From Actinomycetes bacterium (GTDB lineage Bacteria; Actinomycetota; Acidimicrobiia; Acidimicrobiales; Bog-793), in NCBI GenBank assembly GCA_021797795.1, contig JAJZZB010000009.1:1-47006 (forward strand): DNA of 47,006 nt. Reading direction: 5' to 3'. This document shows, piece after piece, positions 24,097 to 33,202 of this stretch. The notes under the pieces were generated by a model, which was given only the letters and a program-made list of their open reading frames with translations, ran no database searches and had not been told where the DNA came from. Position 1 is the stretch's first letter. Each line of letters starts with the position of its first letter. The position numbers were made by a program, and so were the translations under genes.

Positions 24097-24776
24097 GCCA
24101 TGCGGTACCCGACCCCGCGGACTGTCGAGAGGGGGAGCGCCTGGCCGAGCTTCCTCCGCAGCTGGGCGACGTGGACGTCGACGGTGCGGGGATCGCCGTA
24201 CCAGGCGCGCCCCCACGCTCCATCGAGCAACTGCTGACGGGTGAGAACGAGGCCCGCGTTGCGGGCGAGGTACTCGAGCAGGTCGTACTCCCTCGCCGTC
24301 AGCTCGACGGGCTCCCCTGCCCGCCGCACCTCGTGGCGGCCCGGGTCGATCTCGATCTCTCCGACGACGAGGCGCGCCGGCGCCCGGGGTGCGTCCGTGC
24401 GCCGGAGCACCGCCCGGATCCGGGCCACGAGCTCGCGGGGCGAGAACGGCTTGGTGAGGTAGTCGTCCGCCCCGAGCTCGAGCCCGAGCACCCGGTCGAC
24501 CTCGTCGTCCCGGGCGGTGAGGAAGAGCACCGGGACGTCGCTCGCCGTGCGGATCTCACGACAGAGCTCGAAGCCGTCGCGTCTGCCGGGGAGGCCGACG
24601 TCGACGACGACCACGCGGGGACCCTCGCTGCGGACGAGCTCCAGCCCGCGCTCGCCGTCGGCCGCCCGCAGCACCCTGAAGCCCTCGCGTCGCAGGTAGA
24701 GGTCGACCAGCTCGGCGATGTGCTCGTCGTCCTCCACCACGACGGCCGTCCCGGCGGCTCCCGGTGTGCTGCCCAC
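24093..24776 (-). CDS. OmpR/PhoB-family response regulator
   Basis: 227 residues from GTG 24776, with GGAAGG nine bases upstream. The receiver domain has the acidic pair VVVEDDEHIAELV, the phospho-Asp in VVVVDVGLPGRRDGFEL, the Thr in VLFLTARDDEVDRVLGL and the Lys in DYLTKPFSPRELVARI. The C-terminal winged helix (VELTAREYDLLEYLARNAGL, then DPRTVDVHVAQLRRKLG) binds DNA. The stop overlaps the kinase start. A secreted protein gene ends 42 bases upstream and may be part of the same operon or a target. Confidence 0.93.
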   Translation of the reverse strand: MGSTPGAAGTAVVVEDDEHIAELVDLYLRREGFRVLRAADGERGLELVRSEGPRVVVVDVGLPGRRDGFELCREIRTASDVPVLFLTARDDEVDRVLGLELGADDYLTKPFSPRELVARIRAVLRRTDAPRAPARLVVGEIEIDPGRHEVRRAGEPVELTAREYDLLEYLARNAGLVLTRQQLLDGAWGRAWYGDPRTVDVHVAQLRRKLGQALPLSTVRGVGYRMA

Positions 24777-24818
24777 GCGCTCAAGCCTTCCAGAGCCCGG
24801 AGCCCGCCGAGCGGCGCC

Positions 24819-25316
24819 TCAGCTGCCGTTGGCGGCGGTGTGTGGTGCGTGAGGCCGGGAGACGACGACGAGGGCGTCGCCGCCCGTCTGAACGAGGATG
24901 GCCCGGTCGCCGCCGACCAGCTGGGAGCGGCTGAGGCCGACGAATCGCGTCGAGCCGGTCACGGTCGCCGACACGCTCGGGCCGTCCGGTCGCTTGATCG
25001 TGATGGTCGTCCCGCTGTCGGAGGTCACCACGCCCCGGTCGACGTAGATGGTCTTGTAGCCCGTCTTGGTGCGCACGATGAGCTGGGCGTGGACCGTGTG
25101 GCGGAGCACCACCCGCAGCTCGTGGCGGAGGAACGGCCGACGGACGCCCGGCATGTGGCCGGCGGCCTTCCCGGCCGAGCCGAGGAGCTGGGCGGACGCC
25201 ACCGGCGCGACCGACGAGCCGGCGGTGGCGGCGTAGGCGATGCCTCCGGCAGCGCCGGCGAGGACGACGGCCCCGCCGGCTGCGGCAGCCACCTTTGCCT
25301 TCAATCCCGTGAACAC
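24819..25316 (-). CDS. Secreted DUF5666-like protein upstream of the two-component system
   Basis: 165 residues. GTG 25316 is chosen because AAAGGAG lies six bases upstream and it opens directly into a signal sequence (GLKAKVAAAAGGAVVLAGAA, then GGIAYAAT). The mature part has a basic segment, then beta strands VHAQLIVRTKTGYKTIYVDR, GTTITIKRPDGPSVSATVTG and RAILVQTGGDALVVVSR, a pattern like DUF5666 (a GTV/TI-type beta barrel). Function unknown. Its position suggests it is either sensed or controlled by the downstream regulator-kinase pair. The domain name is tentative. Confidence 0.6.
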   Translation of the reverse strand: MFTGLKAKVAAAAGGAVVLAGAAGGIAYAATAGSSVAPVASAQLLGSAGKAAGHMPGVRRPFLRHELRVVLRHTVHAQLIVRTKTGYKTIYVDRGVVTSDSGTTITIKRPDGPSVSATVTGSTRFVGLSRSQLVGGDRAILVQTGGDALVVVSRPHAPHTAANGS

Positions 25317-25460
25317 TTCACGCTCCTTTCGATCGGCGGGGAGTGCGCCCGCCCGCCAGTACATTCCACCTCGACTGTCTGAAGGATTCGCGAGCCCCGT
25401 GTGAGGGCTGTGTTAGGGCTGCCAAGATCCCTCGACACGAGGACGCTCTCACCGAGGCCG

Positions 25461-26537
25461 CTACCGTCCGCTCCTCACCATGCCGCCGGCGCCGCTCAGG
25501 GCGGAGGTGACCGCCGTGCGGTAGATGACGCCGAGGATGCGCCCGGAGGCCACCACTGCGAGCTGCTGACGGCCGGACAGCTGGAAGGCCTCGAGCGCGC
25601 TCGGGTAGAGGTCCGCCTCGGGCGCGAGCACCGGCGCCTCGCGATCGGCGGCCGACGCCACGGGCGTGCCGGGCGGGACCGCGGCGACGTCGTGGTGGTC
25701 GACGATGCCTAGATAGCGACCGTCCTCGTCCACGACCGGGATCGCCCGTCCCGGGTAGTACGCCAGCCACCAGGCGACCTGCTCTGCCGGCACATCGGCG
25801 GGCACCGTGGTCGTCTCGGGGTGCATGACCGTGCCGACCCGCACCCCGCTGACCGCCTCGCGCAGCTTGGCGCCCTGCCACTCCGAGCGGGCCCCGAGCA
25901 TGACGAAGGCGCCGATCAGGATGAGGAAGAAGTCGTTCGTGACGAGCGCGATCCCGATCATGGCGGCGGCCAGCACGCCCGCCAGCACCGCCGCCACGCG
26001 GGTCGCACGCAGGTTGTTCCCGCCGCGGGCGAGCAGCGAGCGGAACACCCGCCCGCCGTCCATCGGCAGGGCCGGAAGGAGGTTGAAGGCCGCCAGGGCC
26101 AGGTTGAGCCAGCCGATGCGAACCAGCCAGGACCCGCCGAGGACCGAGAGCGTCGGCGGCCACAGCGAAGCGTGGGTGAGACTGGCCAGACCGATGAACA
26201 GGCCACCGAGCAGGATGCTCATGAGCGGGCCGGCAATGGCCACGCGTCCCTCGACTGAAGCTGAGGCGCCCATGCCCTCGATCTCGGAGACGCCTCCGAT
26301 CGGAAGCAGCACGATGTCTCGCACCTTGAGCCCGAGCCGCATCGCGACGACTGAGTGCGACAGCTCGTGCAGGGTCACCGACCCGAAGAGGACGACGAGC
26401 CAGAGGGCGTAGCTGGCCACCTGCGCACCCGACATCCCCGGTGACGAGAGCGCGACGAACACGACGAGGAGTGAGAAGCTCCAGTGGAGCCGGATCGGGA
26501 CGCCGGCGACCTTGGCTATGGTGAGCGAACGCTTCAT
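25461..26537 (-). CDS. Site-2-protease-type M50 metallopeptidase with CBS domains
   Basis: 358 residues from ATG 26537 (AAAAGGA seven bases upstream). The zinc site is LHELSHSVVAMRLGL in a membrane helix and the third ligand is in NLLPALPMDGGRVFRSLLA. Five or six membrane helices make up the first 210 residues, and the C-terminal 130 form a CBS pair (VGTVMHPETTTVPADVPAEQ, VPVASAADREAPVLAPEADL-type segments). It should cut membrane-embedded substrates, with the CBS part sensing adenine nucleotides. It is the SpoIVFB/Rip3-like class; the substrate is unknown. Confidence 0.88.
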   Translation of the reverse strand: MKRSLTIAKVAGVPIRLHWSFSLLVVFVALSSPGMSGAQVASYALWLVVLFGSVTLHELSHSVVAMRLGLKVRDIVLLPIGGVSEIEGMGASASVEGRVAIAGPLMSILLGGLFIGLASLTHASLWPPTLSVLGGSWLVRIGWLNLALAAFNLLPALPMDGGRVFRSLLARGGNNLRATRVAAVLAGVLAAAMIGIALVTNDFFLILIGAFVMLGARSEWQGAKLREAVSGVRVGTVMHPETTTVPADVPAEQVAWWLAYYPGRAIPVVDEDGRYLGIVDHHDVAAVPPGTPVASAADREAPVLAPEADLYPSALEAFQLSGRQQLAVVASGRILGVIYRTAVTSALSGAGGMVRSGR

Positions 26538-26822
26538 GGCGTGGTCCTTTTGCTACCGGTCACCTTCTCACATCCGCCAGGGAATCCGCTGTGCCCGGCG
26601 ATCACATGACCCCGGGTCGTCTGGGACGGCACGGGGGTCGGGCGAGGCCTCGGGGCGGCTCCCCGACGACGTCCTGACAGAGACCGGCCCATGGCGGCCG
26701 GGCCGTCCGGCCTCGTTGCTCGCGGGCGGACGAGAGAATGGACCGAGCCCTCTAGGCTACCGGCGCGAGCACCCGATCCCGGCCAGATGGGCTCGGGCGG
26801 GGCTGGCTGCCCGCCGCCGTGC

Positions 26823-27524
26823 TCATCCCGCCGCTCGTCCTCCTCGTCCGCGGACGCCCGCCTGTGCGACCGTTCTCTCCTCTGTCGGGCGGAGGGCCGA
26901 GGGGGTCGCCGTTTTGATGACCCGGGCGGGGGCGCCGACGGCAGTCGCGCCGGCCGGGACGTCGCAGAGCACGACCGCGTTGGCACCGATCCTCGCCCCG
27001 TCCCCGATGGTCACCTCGCCGAGGATGGCCGCCCCCGTTCCGACGAACACGCCGTCGCCGAGGATCGGAGCCCGGTCGCCCCGGTAGTCCCAACCGATCG
27101 TCACGCCATGGTGGACATAGCAGTTCCGCCCGATGCGCTCGGCGGCGATGCACGTGGCCTGCCCGTGGGCGACGAACAGTCCCGGCCCGATCTCGGTGGT
27201 GGTGATGGTGAGGCTCTCGGTCGGCTTCCAGATGCGGGCGAGCACCTTGGCGGCAAGGGCGCCGGTGGCGTTGCCCCCGGCGAGGCGGTGGTAGTAGAGC
27301 GCCCGGAACTCGCCGAAGGCGTACAGCAGGCGGTGCAGCCCCCGGGCGCCGTCGCCGGCGCCGAGCACCTCGAGCCACTGCTCGACGTCGGCGTCGATGA
27401 CCTCCCGGCGGTCCGACAGGTCGCGCGCCCAGGCCGCGGGGAGGGTGAACAGGGCGCGGAGGTGCTCGACGGCCGTGAGAAGCCGCGAGCTCAGCGGGTC
27501 CAGGCGGCGGAAGGGCGGCGGCAC
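26823..27524 (-). CDS. Serine O-acetyltransferase-like hexapeptide-repeat protein
   Basis: 233 residues from GTG 27524. The second half is a left-handed beta helix: GPGLFVAHGQATCIAAERIG, VHHGVTIGWDYRGDRAPILG, DGVFVGTGAAILGEVTIGDG and ARIGANAVVLCDVPAGATAV, with the catalytic His/Asp environment of CysE-type enzymes. The N-terminal helical part is longer than in minimal CysE and has no cysK neighbour. Serine acetylation for cysteine synthesis is likely, but another small-molecule acetyltransferase is possible. There is no ribosome site; TAAGGT six bases upstream suggests a leaderless message. Confidence 0.7.
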   Translation of the reverse strand: MPPPFRRLDPLSSRLLTAVEHLRALFTLPAAWARDLSDRREVIDADVEQWLEVLGAGDGARGLHRLLYAFGEFRALYYHRLAGGNATGALAAKVLARIWKPTESLTITTTEIGPGLFVAHGQATCIAAERIGRNCYVHHGVTIGWDYRGDRAPILGDGVFVGTGAAILGEVTIGDGARIGANAVVLCDVPAGATAVGAPARVIKTATPSALRPTEERTVAQAGVRGRGGRAAG

Positions 27525-27530
27525 CGTGCC

Positions 27531-27536
27531 ACCTTA
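27531..27536 (-). promoter_or_regulatory. -10 element for a leaderless acetyltransferase transcript
   Basis: TAAGGT on the minus strand, six bases before GTG 27524. No clear -35 was found. Confidence 0.35.
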
Positions 27537-27579
27537 GAACCGCACCGGTTGCTCGGCTCCAGATTCGGTGGGCGGTCGC

Positions 27580-29091
27580 TCAGGCGACGTGGGTCGGGTA
27601 CCAGCCCTCGAGGCATGCCGCCACCGTCGCGTCGAGCTCGGCGCGGGCGGTAGCGGCGTCGCTCATCGACACCGGCACGAGCTCGACGGAGTCCCCGGCC
27701 GCGAGCGTCCCCACCTTCCACAGATCGGCGGTGATCACCGTGGCGCCGACGGGGTACCCGCCGACCGGGCCGCAGTCCGGGCCGAGGATCACCGGGTCGC
27801 CCGAGGGCGGCAGTTGGACGGCACCCGGCAGGACAGCATGGGAGGGGATCGCCTCGGGAGTGTCGAGGCGGCCCTGGCTCCCGGTCGAAAGGAGCCGGAC
27901 CCCCGTGCGGTCGGAGCGGGCATCGACGGCGAAGCGGCCCTCCAGAGCGCCACGCGCGAGGACGTCCGGGCCGGGGATCGCCCTCAGCACCACCGGCTCC
28001 CCCGGGGCCCGGCGGGCGGAAGGGAGACGGAAGCGCCGTCGGGGGCGGCCCGATTGAGGCCCGACGTCGAGGGCGTCGCCGGCGCGCAGCGGGCCGGGCG
28101 GCAGGCCCGAGACGGCGTCGCACGAGCGGCTCTCGAACAGCGAGGGGGTCTCGATGCCCCCGCCGACGGCGAGGACGGCGCGGGCGGCGGACCGGACCGG
28201 TCCCACCGCCACCTCCTGGCCGGCACCGACGACGGTCACCACTCCCGGCGGCCGCCCGCTCCCGTCGACGACGAGCACCGCCTCGCCGGCGAGGGCGAGG
28301 GCGAGGTCGCGGCGGGCGCGCAGGCGCATCGGGCCGGAGGTCTCGAGGGTCGCCGCCCCCGGGTCGTTGCCGACGGCGAGGTTGGCCACCTGGAGCCAGC
28401 AGCGGTTGGCCGCCCCCGACCTCGGGATGCCGAGAGCGCCGGCACCTCGCCGCCCGAGATCCTCGACGAGCAGCAGGGGACCGGGGTCGAGCACCTCGAG
28501 GGCTGTCCCTTCGAGCGGGACCCGCACCGGCTCGGGCGGGTGGGGCAGCGAGGCCTCGGGTACGAGCAGGACGCGGTCTCCCGGCCGGAGACGGGCATAG
28601 GGCGGGGTCGTCCAGTCGAAGGGTCGAAAGGACGTCCGCCCGAGCAGGTTCCAGCCGCCCGGGGAGGAGACCGGGTAGATGCCGGCGTACCCACCACCGA
28701 CGGCGAGAGAGCCGGCCGGCACCCTCGTGCGGGGCGAGGCGCGCCGCGCCAGGCGGGCGAGCGGCCCGGGGAGGCCGACGAGGTAGGCGAAGCCCGGCAT
28801 GAAGCCGAGGAAGGCGACCTCGAGCGGTCTTCCGGCAAGCATGGCGGCGACCTCGGCGGCCTCGAGGCCGAGCTCGCCGAGGTCCTCCCCGTCGAAGACG
28901 ACGGGGATCTCGTGCAGGCTCGCCGGCGTCTCGTCGCCGCGTGCCTCGACGAGCTCGAAGGGACCGACGACCCCGACTGTCGTCTCGCCCGGCACGACGT
29001 CGCTCGCCCGGATTCGGCGTGCGAGGGCCTGAGCCTCGCGGTGGCCTCCGTCCACGTCGAGCAGGACGGCTTCGTCGCCGAGTTGACGCAT
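27580..29091 (-). CDS. pxpBC: Fused 5-oxoprolinase subunits B and C (PxpBC)
   Basis: 503 residues. Residues 1-200 are the PxpB/KipI domain (LGDEAVLLDV, EVAFLGFMPGFAYLVGLPGP, RVPAGSLAVGGGYAGIYPVS, GGWNLLGRT). Residues about 205-500 are the PxpC/KipA (carboxyltransferase subunit C/D) domain (VEDLGRRGAGALGIPRSGAA, NRCWLQVANLAVGN, GGIETPSLFESRSCDAVSG, VILGPDCGPVGGYP). With PxpA they hydrolyse 5-oxoproline to glutamate using ATP. PxpB and PxpC are usually separate neighbouring genes; here they are one chain. The ATG 29091 has GGGGAG seven bases upstream. It diverges from ilvD across 41 bases. Confidence 0.88.
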   Translation of the reverse strand: MRQLGDEAVLLDVDGGHREAQALARRIRASDVVPGETTVGVVGPFELVEARGDETPASLHEIPVVFDGEDLGELGLEAAEVAAMLAGRPLEVAFLGFMPGFAYLVGLPGPLARLARRASPRTRVPAGSLAVGGGYAGIYPVSSPGGWNLLGRTSFRPFDWTTPPYARLRPGDRVLLVPEASLPHPPEPVRVPLEGTALEVLDPGPLLLVEDLGRRGAGALGIPRSGAANRCWLQVANLAVGNDPGAATLETSGPMRLRARRDLALALAGEAVLVVDGSGRPPGVVTVVGAGQEVAVGPVRSAARAVLAVGGGIETPSLFESRSCDAVSGLPPGPLRAGDALDVGPQSGRPRRRFRLPSARRAPGEPVVLRAIPGPDVLARGALEGRFAVDARSDRTGVRLLSTGSQGRLDTPEAIPSHAVLPGAVQLPPSGDPVILGPDCGPVGGYPVGATVITADLWKVGTLAAGDSVELVPVSMSDAATARAELDATVAACLEGWYPTHVA

Positions 29092-29132
29092 AACTAGACT
29101 CCCCTGACCAGCAACGAGCAGAGGAGCAACTG

Positions 29133-30968
29133 GTGCCCCAGCTACGTTCCCGTGTGACCACCGAAGGACGTCAGGCCGCCGGGGCCCGAGCCCTGTGGCG
29201 GGCGACCGGCATGTCCGAGTCGGACTTCGGCAAGCCGATCGTCGCCATCGCCAATAGTTTCACGCAGTTCGTCCCCGGGCACGTCCACCTGCGCGACCTC
29301 GGCGCTCTCGTCGCCGAGGCGGTGGCGGCCTCGGGCGGGGTCGGCCGCGAGTTCAACACCATCGCAGTCGACGACGGGATCGCCATGGGTCACGGCGGCA
29401 TGCTCTACTCGCTCCCGAGCCGGGAGCTCATCGCCGACTCGGTCGAGTTCATGGTGCAGGCGCACCGCGCCGACGCCCTCGTCTGCATCAGCAACTGCGA
29501 CAAGATCACCCCGGGCATGCTGCTCGCCGCAATGCGGCTCGACATCCCGACGGTCTTCGTGAGCGGCGGCGGCATGGAGGCCGGCAGGGCGGTCGTCCGC
29601 GACGGGACGGCTCGCCCCGCCCTCGACCTCATCACCGCCATCACCGCCTCGGCCGACGAGTCGGTCTCCGACGCCGAGCTCACCTCGATCGAGGAGTCGG
29701 CCTGCCCCACCTGTGGCTCGTGTTCTGGCATGTTCACGGCGAATTCGATGAACTGCCTCACAGAGGCGCTCGGGCTGGCGCTGCCGGGCAACGGGACGAC
29801 CCTCGCCACGAGCGATGTCCGCCGCCAGCTCTTCCTCGCCGCCGGCCGCACCGCCGTCGAGCTGGCCACCCGCTACTACCGGGACGACGACGAGAGCGTG
29901 CTCCCCCGCGCCATCGCCACGCGAGCCGCCTTCGCCAACGCCATGACGGTCGACATCGCCATGGGTGGCTCGACCAACACCGTGCTGCACCTGCTGGCGG
30001 CCGCCCTGGAGGGGGGCGTCGACTTCGACCTCGACGACATCGACGCGTTGAGCAGGACGGTGCCCTGTCTGTGCAAGGTGGCGCCGAGCTCCTCGTACCA
30101 CCTGGAGGACGTCCACCGGGCGGGTGGTATCCCGGCCATCATGGGCGAGCTCGACCGTGGCGGACTGCTCGACCGGTCGGTGCGCGCCGTCCACGCCGAC
30201 TCGCTAGAAAGCTGGCTCGACGAGTGGGACATCCGCAGGCCGTCGGCCTCGCCGGCGGCCGTCGAGCTCTTCCATGCCGCCCCGGGGGGCGTCCGCACGA
30301 CGGCGGCCTTCAGCTCCTCGGCCCGCTGGGACACCCTCGACCGGGACACCGCCTCCGGGTGCGTCCGCGACGTCGTCCACGCCTACTCCGCCGACGGGGG
30401 CCTCGCGGTCCTGAAGGGGAACCTGGCGCCCGACGGTTGCGTGGTGAAGACCGCCGGGGTCCCCGAGGACCAGCTCTCCTTCCGCGGCCCGGCACGCGTG
30501 GCCGAGAGCCAGGAGGCCGCGGTCGAGCTGATCCTCGGCGGCGCGATCCAGCCGGGTGACGCGGTCGTCATCCGCTACGAGGGACCCCGTGGCGGCCCGG
30601 GTATGCAGGAGATGCTGCACCCGACGAGCTACCTGAAGGGGCGGGGACTCGGCCCGGTGTGCGCCCTCGTCACCGACGGGCGCTTCTCGGGTGGCACGAG
30701 CGGCCTGTCGATCGGCCACGTCTCGCCGGAGGCGGCGGCCGGCGGCACCATCGGGCTCGTCGAGGAGGGCGATCTGATCTCGATCGACATCGCCTCCCGG
30801 TCCATCACCCTCGAGGTGCCCGACGAGGAGCTCGAGCGCCGACGGGCCGCCCTGGACGAGGACGGCTGGTCCCCGGCCCAGCGGGACCGCCAGGTGTCGG
30901 CCGCCCTTCGGGCGTACGCCTCGATGGCGCTGTCGGCCGATCGGGGCGCCGCCCGGCAGGTCGACTGA
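29133..30968 (+). CDS. ilvD: Dihydroxy-acid dehydratase
   Basis: 611 residues, the long E. coli-like form. It dehydrates 2,3-dihydroxy-isovalerate and -methylvalerate in valine, leucine and isoleucine synthesis. Motifs: [20 protein letters not shown], iron-sulfur Cys in [11 protein letters not shown] and [20 protein letters not shown], and substrate-loop [20 protein letters not shown] near the C-terminus. Start GTG 29133 has AGAGGAG six bases upstream. It diverges from pxpBC. No other branched-chain genes are in the window. Confidence 0.95.
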   Translation: MPQLRSRVTTEGRQAAGARALWRATGMSESDFGKPIVAIANSFTQFVPGHVHLRDLGALVAEAVAASGGVGREFNTIAVDDGIAMGHGGMLYSLPSRELIADSVEFMVQAHRADALVCISNCDKITPGMLLAAMRLDIPTVFVSGGGMEAGRAVVRDGTARPALDLITAITASADESVSDAELTSIEESACPTCGSCSGMFTANSMNCLTEALGLALPGNGTTLATSDVRRQLFLAAGRTAVELATRYYRDDDESVLPRAIATRAAFANAMTVDIAMGGSTNTVLHLLAAALEGGVDFDLDDIDALSRTVPCLCKVAPSSSYHLEDVHRAGGIPAIMGELDRGGLLDRSVRAVHADSLESWLDEWDIRRPSASPAAVELFHAAPGGVRTTAAFSSSARWDTLDRDTASGCVRDVVHAYSADGGLAVLKGNLAPDGCVVKTAGVPEDQLSFRGPARVAESQEAAVELILGGAIQPGDAVVIRYEGPRGGPGMQEMLHPTSYLKGRGLGPVCALVTDGRFSGGTSGLSIGHVSPEAAAGGTIGLVEEGDLISIDIASRSITLEVPDEELERRRAALDEDGWSPAQRDRQVSAALRAYASMALSADRGAARQVD

Positions 30969-30973
30969 GCGGC

Positions 30974-30998
30974 GCCGACGAGCCTTCGGGTCGTCGGC
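30974..30998 (+). terminator. Hairpin after ilvD
   Basis: GCCGACGA (30974-30981) pairs with TCGTCGGC (30991-30998), with a GCC/GGG-containing nine-base loop, five bases after the ilvD stop and just before the -10 of the next gene. There is no U tract, so it may be a weak or Rho-assisted end. Confidence 0.4.
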
Positions 30999-31003
30999 CC
31001 CAA

Positions 31004-31009
31004 TAGCCT
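31004..31009 (+). promoter_or_regulatory. -10 element for a leaderless lipoprotein transcript
   Basis: TAGCCT, six bases before ATG 31016, directly after the ilvD hairpin. Confidence 0.4.
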
Positions 31010-31015
31010 TTGGCG

Positions 31016-32158
31016 ATGCGTACGGCCGCCCGGCTCTCGTCTGCTCCCCGATGGGGCGCGGTCCTCGCCGCCCTGCTCGCCCTCGGGCTGGCGGCCTGCG
31101 GGACGACGACCGTGGCATCGAGCCCCGCCTCGCATCGCACGACGCCGCCGGCCTCGAGCCCGCCGACCTCCGCCTCCACCTCCACCTCCCCCGGCACCTC
31201 CACGTCGGCGGCTCCGCCCTCCAGCTCGTCCCTGCCGCCTGTGACGGCCGTGACGCCGACGACGGCGCGACCGGTGGTGGACCTGCGGCCGCTCGCCGCC
31301 CCCCATGCGCTCGCACCCTTCGGAGGCCCGCTCGTCGCCGGAGAAGGCGCTTGGAAGCCGGCCGGCCGTCTCGTGCAGGGGATGAGCGCCGTCTACGAGA
31401 CGAGCCTCGTCCCGCCGGGCGGCTCCGCACCTTCCGGTATCGCCTGGATGGACACCCGGCTGCTGTCGGCCCGCCTCTATTCCGGCTCGCTCAGCCCGGG
31501 GGGCGGTCCGTACCGCTTCACCGCCCCGGTCGAGCCGGCACAGGCCGCCTCGCTCGTGGCCGCCTTCAACGGTGGGTTCATGATGCCGGCGGCAGAGGGG
31601 GGCTACTTCACCGAGGGCCGTGTCGTGGTGCCGCTCGTGAACGGGGCGGCCTCGCTCGTGATCTACGCCGACGGAAGCACCGACATAGGTGCCTTCGGCA
31701 GCGACGTGAGGATGAGCCCGGCCGTCGTCGCCGTGCGCCAGAACCTGGTCCTGCTCGTCGCCAACGGCCGGCCGACGGCGGCAGCGGTGAGCCCGAACTG
31801 GGAGGCGTGGGGCGCGACGTGCGGCGCCACGTCCTGTGCCGCCTCGGTCCCCGGCATCGAGTACCAGTGGCGGTCAGGCCTCGGGGTCACCGCGGACGGT
31901 GCGCTCGTCTACGTGTCCGGCCCGTCGCTCGCGCCGTTGCAGCTCGCCGAGCTCCTCGCCCGCGCCGGCGCCGTTCGGGCGATGGAGCTCGACATCAACC
32001 CCGACTGGCCGGTCTTCGCGTCCTACGACCCGCCGAGCCCGAACGGCCTCGCCTCTCCGGCGAACGGCTCGAAGCTGGTCGCCTCGAGCGTCCAGGGGCC
32101 CTGGACCTTCTTCGAGCCCTCCTGGGCTCGGGACTTCGTCACCATGTCGGCTCGCTGA
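31016..32158 (+). CDS. Lipoprotein with phosphodiester-glycosidase (NAGPA/DUF2233-like) domain
   Basis: 380 residues from ATG 31016. The signal ends in the lipobox GLAAC, followed by a long Ser/Thr/Pro linker (about residues 30-85), as in surface lipoproteins. The C-terminal 250 residues fit the phosphodiester-glycosidase fold: ASLVAAFNGGFMMPAAEGGY, LVIYADGSTDIGAFGSDVRM, VVAVRQNLVLLVANGRP and a final VRAMELDINPDWPVFASYD. The family removes alpha-GlcNAc-type caps in animals; bacterial substrates, probably wall or capsule sugars, are mostly unknown. TAGCCT six bases upstream and no ribosome site point to a leaderless mRNA. Confidence 0.75.
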   Translation: MRTAARLSSAPRWGAVLAALLALGLAACGTTTVASSPASHRTTPPASSPPTSASTSTSPGTSTSAAPPSSSSLPPVTAVTPTTARPVVDLRPLAAPHALAPFGGPLVAGEGAWKPAGRLVQGMSAVYETSLVPPGGSAPSGIAWMDTRLLSARLYSGSLSPGGGPYRFTAPVEPAQAASLVAAFNGGFMMPAAEGGYFTEGRVVVPLVNGAASLVIYADGSTDIGAFGSDVRMSPAVVAVRQNLVLLVANGRPTAAAVSPNWEAWGATCGATSCAASVPGIEYQWRSGLGVTADGALVYVSGPSLAPLQLAELLARAGAVRAMELDINPDWPVFASYDPPSPNGLASPANGSKLVASSVQGPWTFFEPSWARDFVTMSAR

Positions 32159-32330
32159 CCGCACCCGCCGCCGTGCGCCTCTCGGCGGGGCCGCCCGAGG
32201 CGGGCACCGGTGGGGACGGCGCGTCGTCCCCGGGCGGCGGCGGGTCGCCCGACACATCGCAACGGTTCCTCGCTCGGTCCGGTGTGCCCGGCCGCTCCCC
32301 GTCCCGGCTCCCACTCCTCGGCCGAACCGG

Positions 32331-32795
32331 TCAGTTGATGGCCGGTAGCGGCTCGCCCGTCTCGAGGAGGCTCTTCAGGCTGGAGAGGATGTAGGACCAG
32401 CCACGGACGCTGGCGGCCGTCTTCGGCGAGTCCTCCAGGCGGTCGTGTGTCACCGTCAGCCTGGTCACCCCGCTGGGCTGTGCCTCGAGCTCCCAGGTGA
32501 CCCGGCTCTCTGGCTCGGCGGCTATCTCGGGGTCGTACAAGCTGCGCCAGGTGTGGACGAGCTTGCGCGGGGGGTCCGCCTCGACGACCAGGTTGTCGCC
32601 CCAGAGAGCCGAGTGGTCGGGGGACCAGCTGCGAAGGCGGGCACCGGGGGAGAAGGTCGACTCGAAGTGGGCCCCGTAGAAGAAGCGCACGAGCATGGCG
32701 GGGTCCGTCACGGCCTCCCACACCCGCTCCGCGCTCGAGTTGATGTAGAGCTGGTACACCTGGGTCGTCGCCACGGTCTCGGTTCTGTCGGTCAT
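32331..32795 (-). CDS. SRPBCC/AHSA1 family protein
   Basis: 154 residues from ATG 32795, which overlaps the ArsR stop (ATGA). The START/Bet v1-like pattern is clear: VYQLYINSSAERVWEAVTDP at the start, YGAHFESTFSPGARLRSWSP, RKLVHTWRSLYDPE and a C-terminal helix GWSYILSSLKSLLETGEPLP. AHSA1-type proteins paired with ArsR regulators are common in actinobacteria, and the ligand or role is usually unknown. It is probably co-repressed with its own regulator. Confidence 0.85.
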   Translation of the reverse strand: MTDRTETVATTQVYQLYINSSAERVWEAVTDPAMLVRFFYGAHFESTFSPGARLRSWSPDHSALWGDNLVVEADPPRKLVHTWRSLYDPEIAAEPESRVTWELEAQPSGVTRLTVTHDRLEDSPKTAASVRGWSYILSSLKSLLETGEPLPAIN

Positions 32796-33112
32796 AGTCC
32801 TGCCTCCAGTTCTTCTCTCAGGTCGAGCAGTGCAGCCGCCTGCCGATCGCGGTACTTGTCGAGCCAGCGCTCGTAGATCTCCCGGATCGGCACCGGGTTC
32901 AGGTAGTGGTGCTTGAAGCGTCCCTGCTTGCGGGTGACGACGAGACCTGCCTGCTCGAGCACGCCGAGATGGCGCATCACCCCGAAACGCGTGAGCCCTG
33001 GCGCGGCCGCCTCGAGCTCCCCGAGGGTCAGCCCGTCGCGCTCGTAGAGGCGGTCGAGCAGGAGCCGGCGGGTCGGGTCGGCCAGTGCCTTGAAGACGCC
33101 GTCGTCGTCCAT
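32792..33112 (-). CDS. ArsR-family transcriptional regulator
   Basis: 106 residues from ATG 33112. Winged-helix pattern: VFKALADPTRRLLLDRLYER, DGLTLGELEAAAPGLTRFGV and the recognition helix MRHLGVLEQAGLVVTRKQGR. No metal-binding Cys set (CxC) is present, so a non-metal signal is likely. It forms an operon with the SRPBCC gene. Its promoter has a near-consensus sequence and contains a GTGA...TCAC dyad that is a plausible autoregulatory site. Confidence 0.87.
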   Translation of the reverse strand: MDDDGVFKALADPTRRLLLDRLYERDGLTLGELEAAAPGLTRFGVMRHLGVLEQAGLVVTRKQGRFKHHYLNPVPIREIYERWLDKYRDRQAAALLDLREELEAGL

Positions 33113-33118
33113 GGGTGC

Positions 33119-33148
33119 ATAATAGGTGACTCTTCAATCACGTGTCAA
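33119..33148 (-). promoter_or_regulatory. Near-consensus leaderless promoter of the ArsR-SRPBCC operon with internal dyad
   Basis: On the minus strand TTGACA (33148-33143), an 18-base spacer and TATTAT (33124-33119), six bases before ATG 33112. The spacer holds an imperfect 16-bp dyad with GTGA/TCAC ends (33126-33141), well placed for repression by ArsR. Confidence 0.65.
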
Positions 33149-33168
33149 GATGGTCACCTGACGTACCC

Positions 33169-33197
33169 TTGGACCGGCCGGGCCGGGGACGTAGGCT
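33169..33197 (+). promoter_or_regulatory. Probable promoter of the ECF sigma operon
   Basis: TTGGAC (33169-33174), a 17-base spacer and TAGGCT (33192-33197), five bases before GTG 33203. It lies back to back with the ArsR promoter in the same 90-base gap. Confidence 0.4.
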
Positions 33198-33202
33198 CGG
33201 GC

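Noticed and set aside
26538-26822. A possible small gene or terminator (short GGCCGG...CCGGCC dyad near 26697)
   Set aside because: The stem is short, has no U tract, and open frames around it are low complexity.
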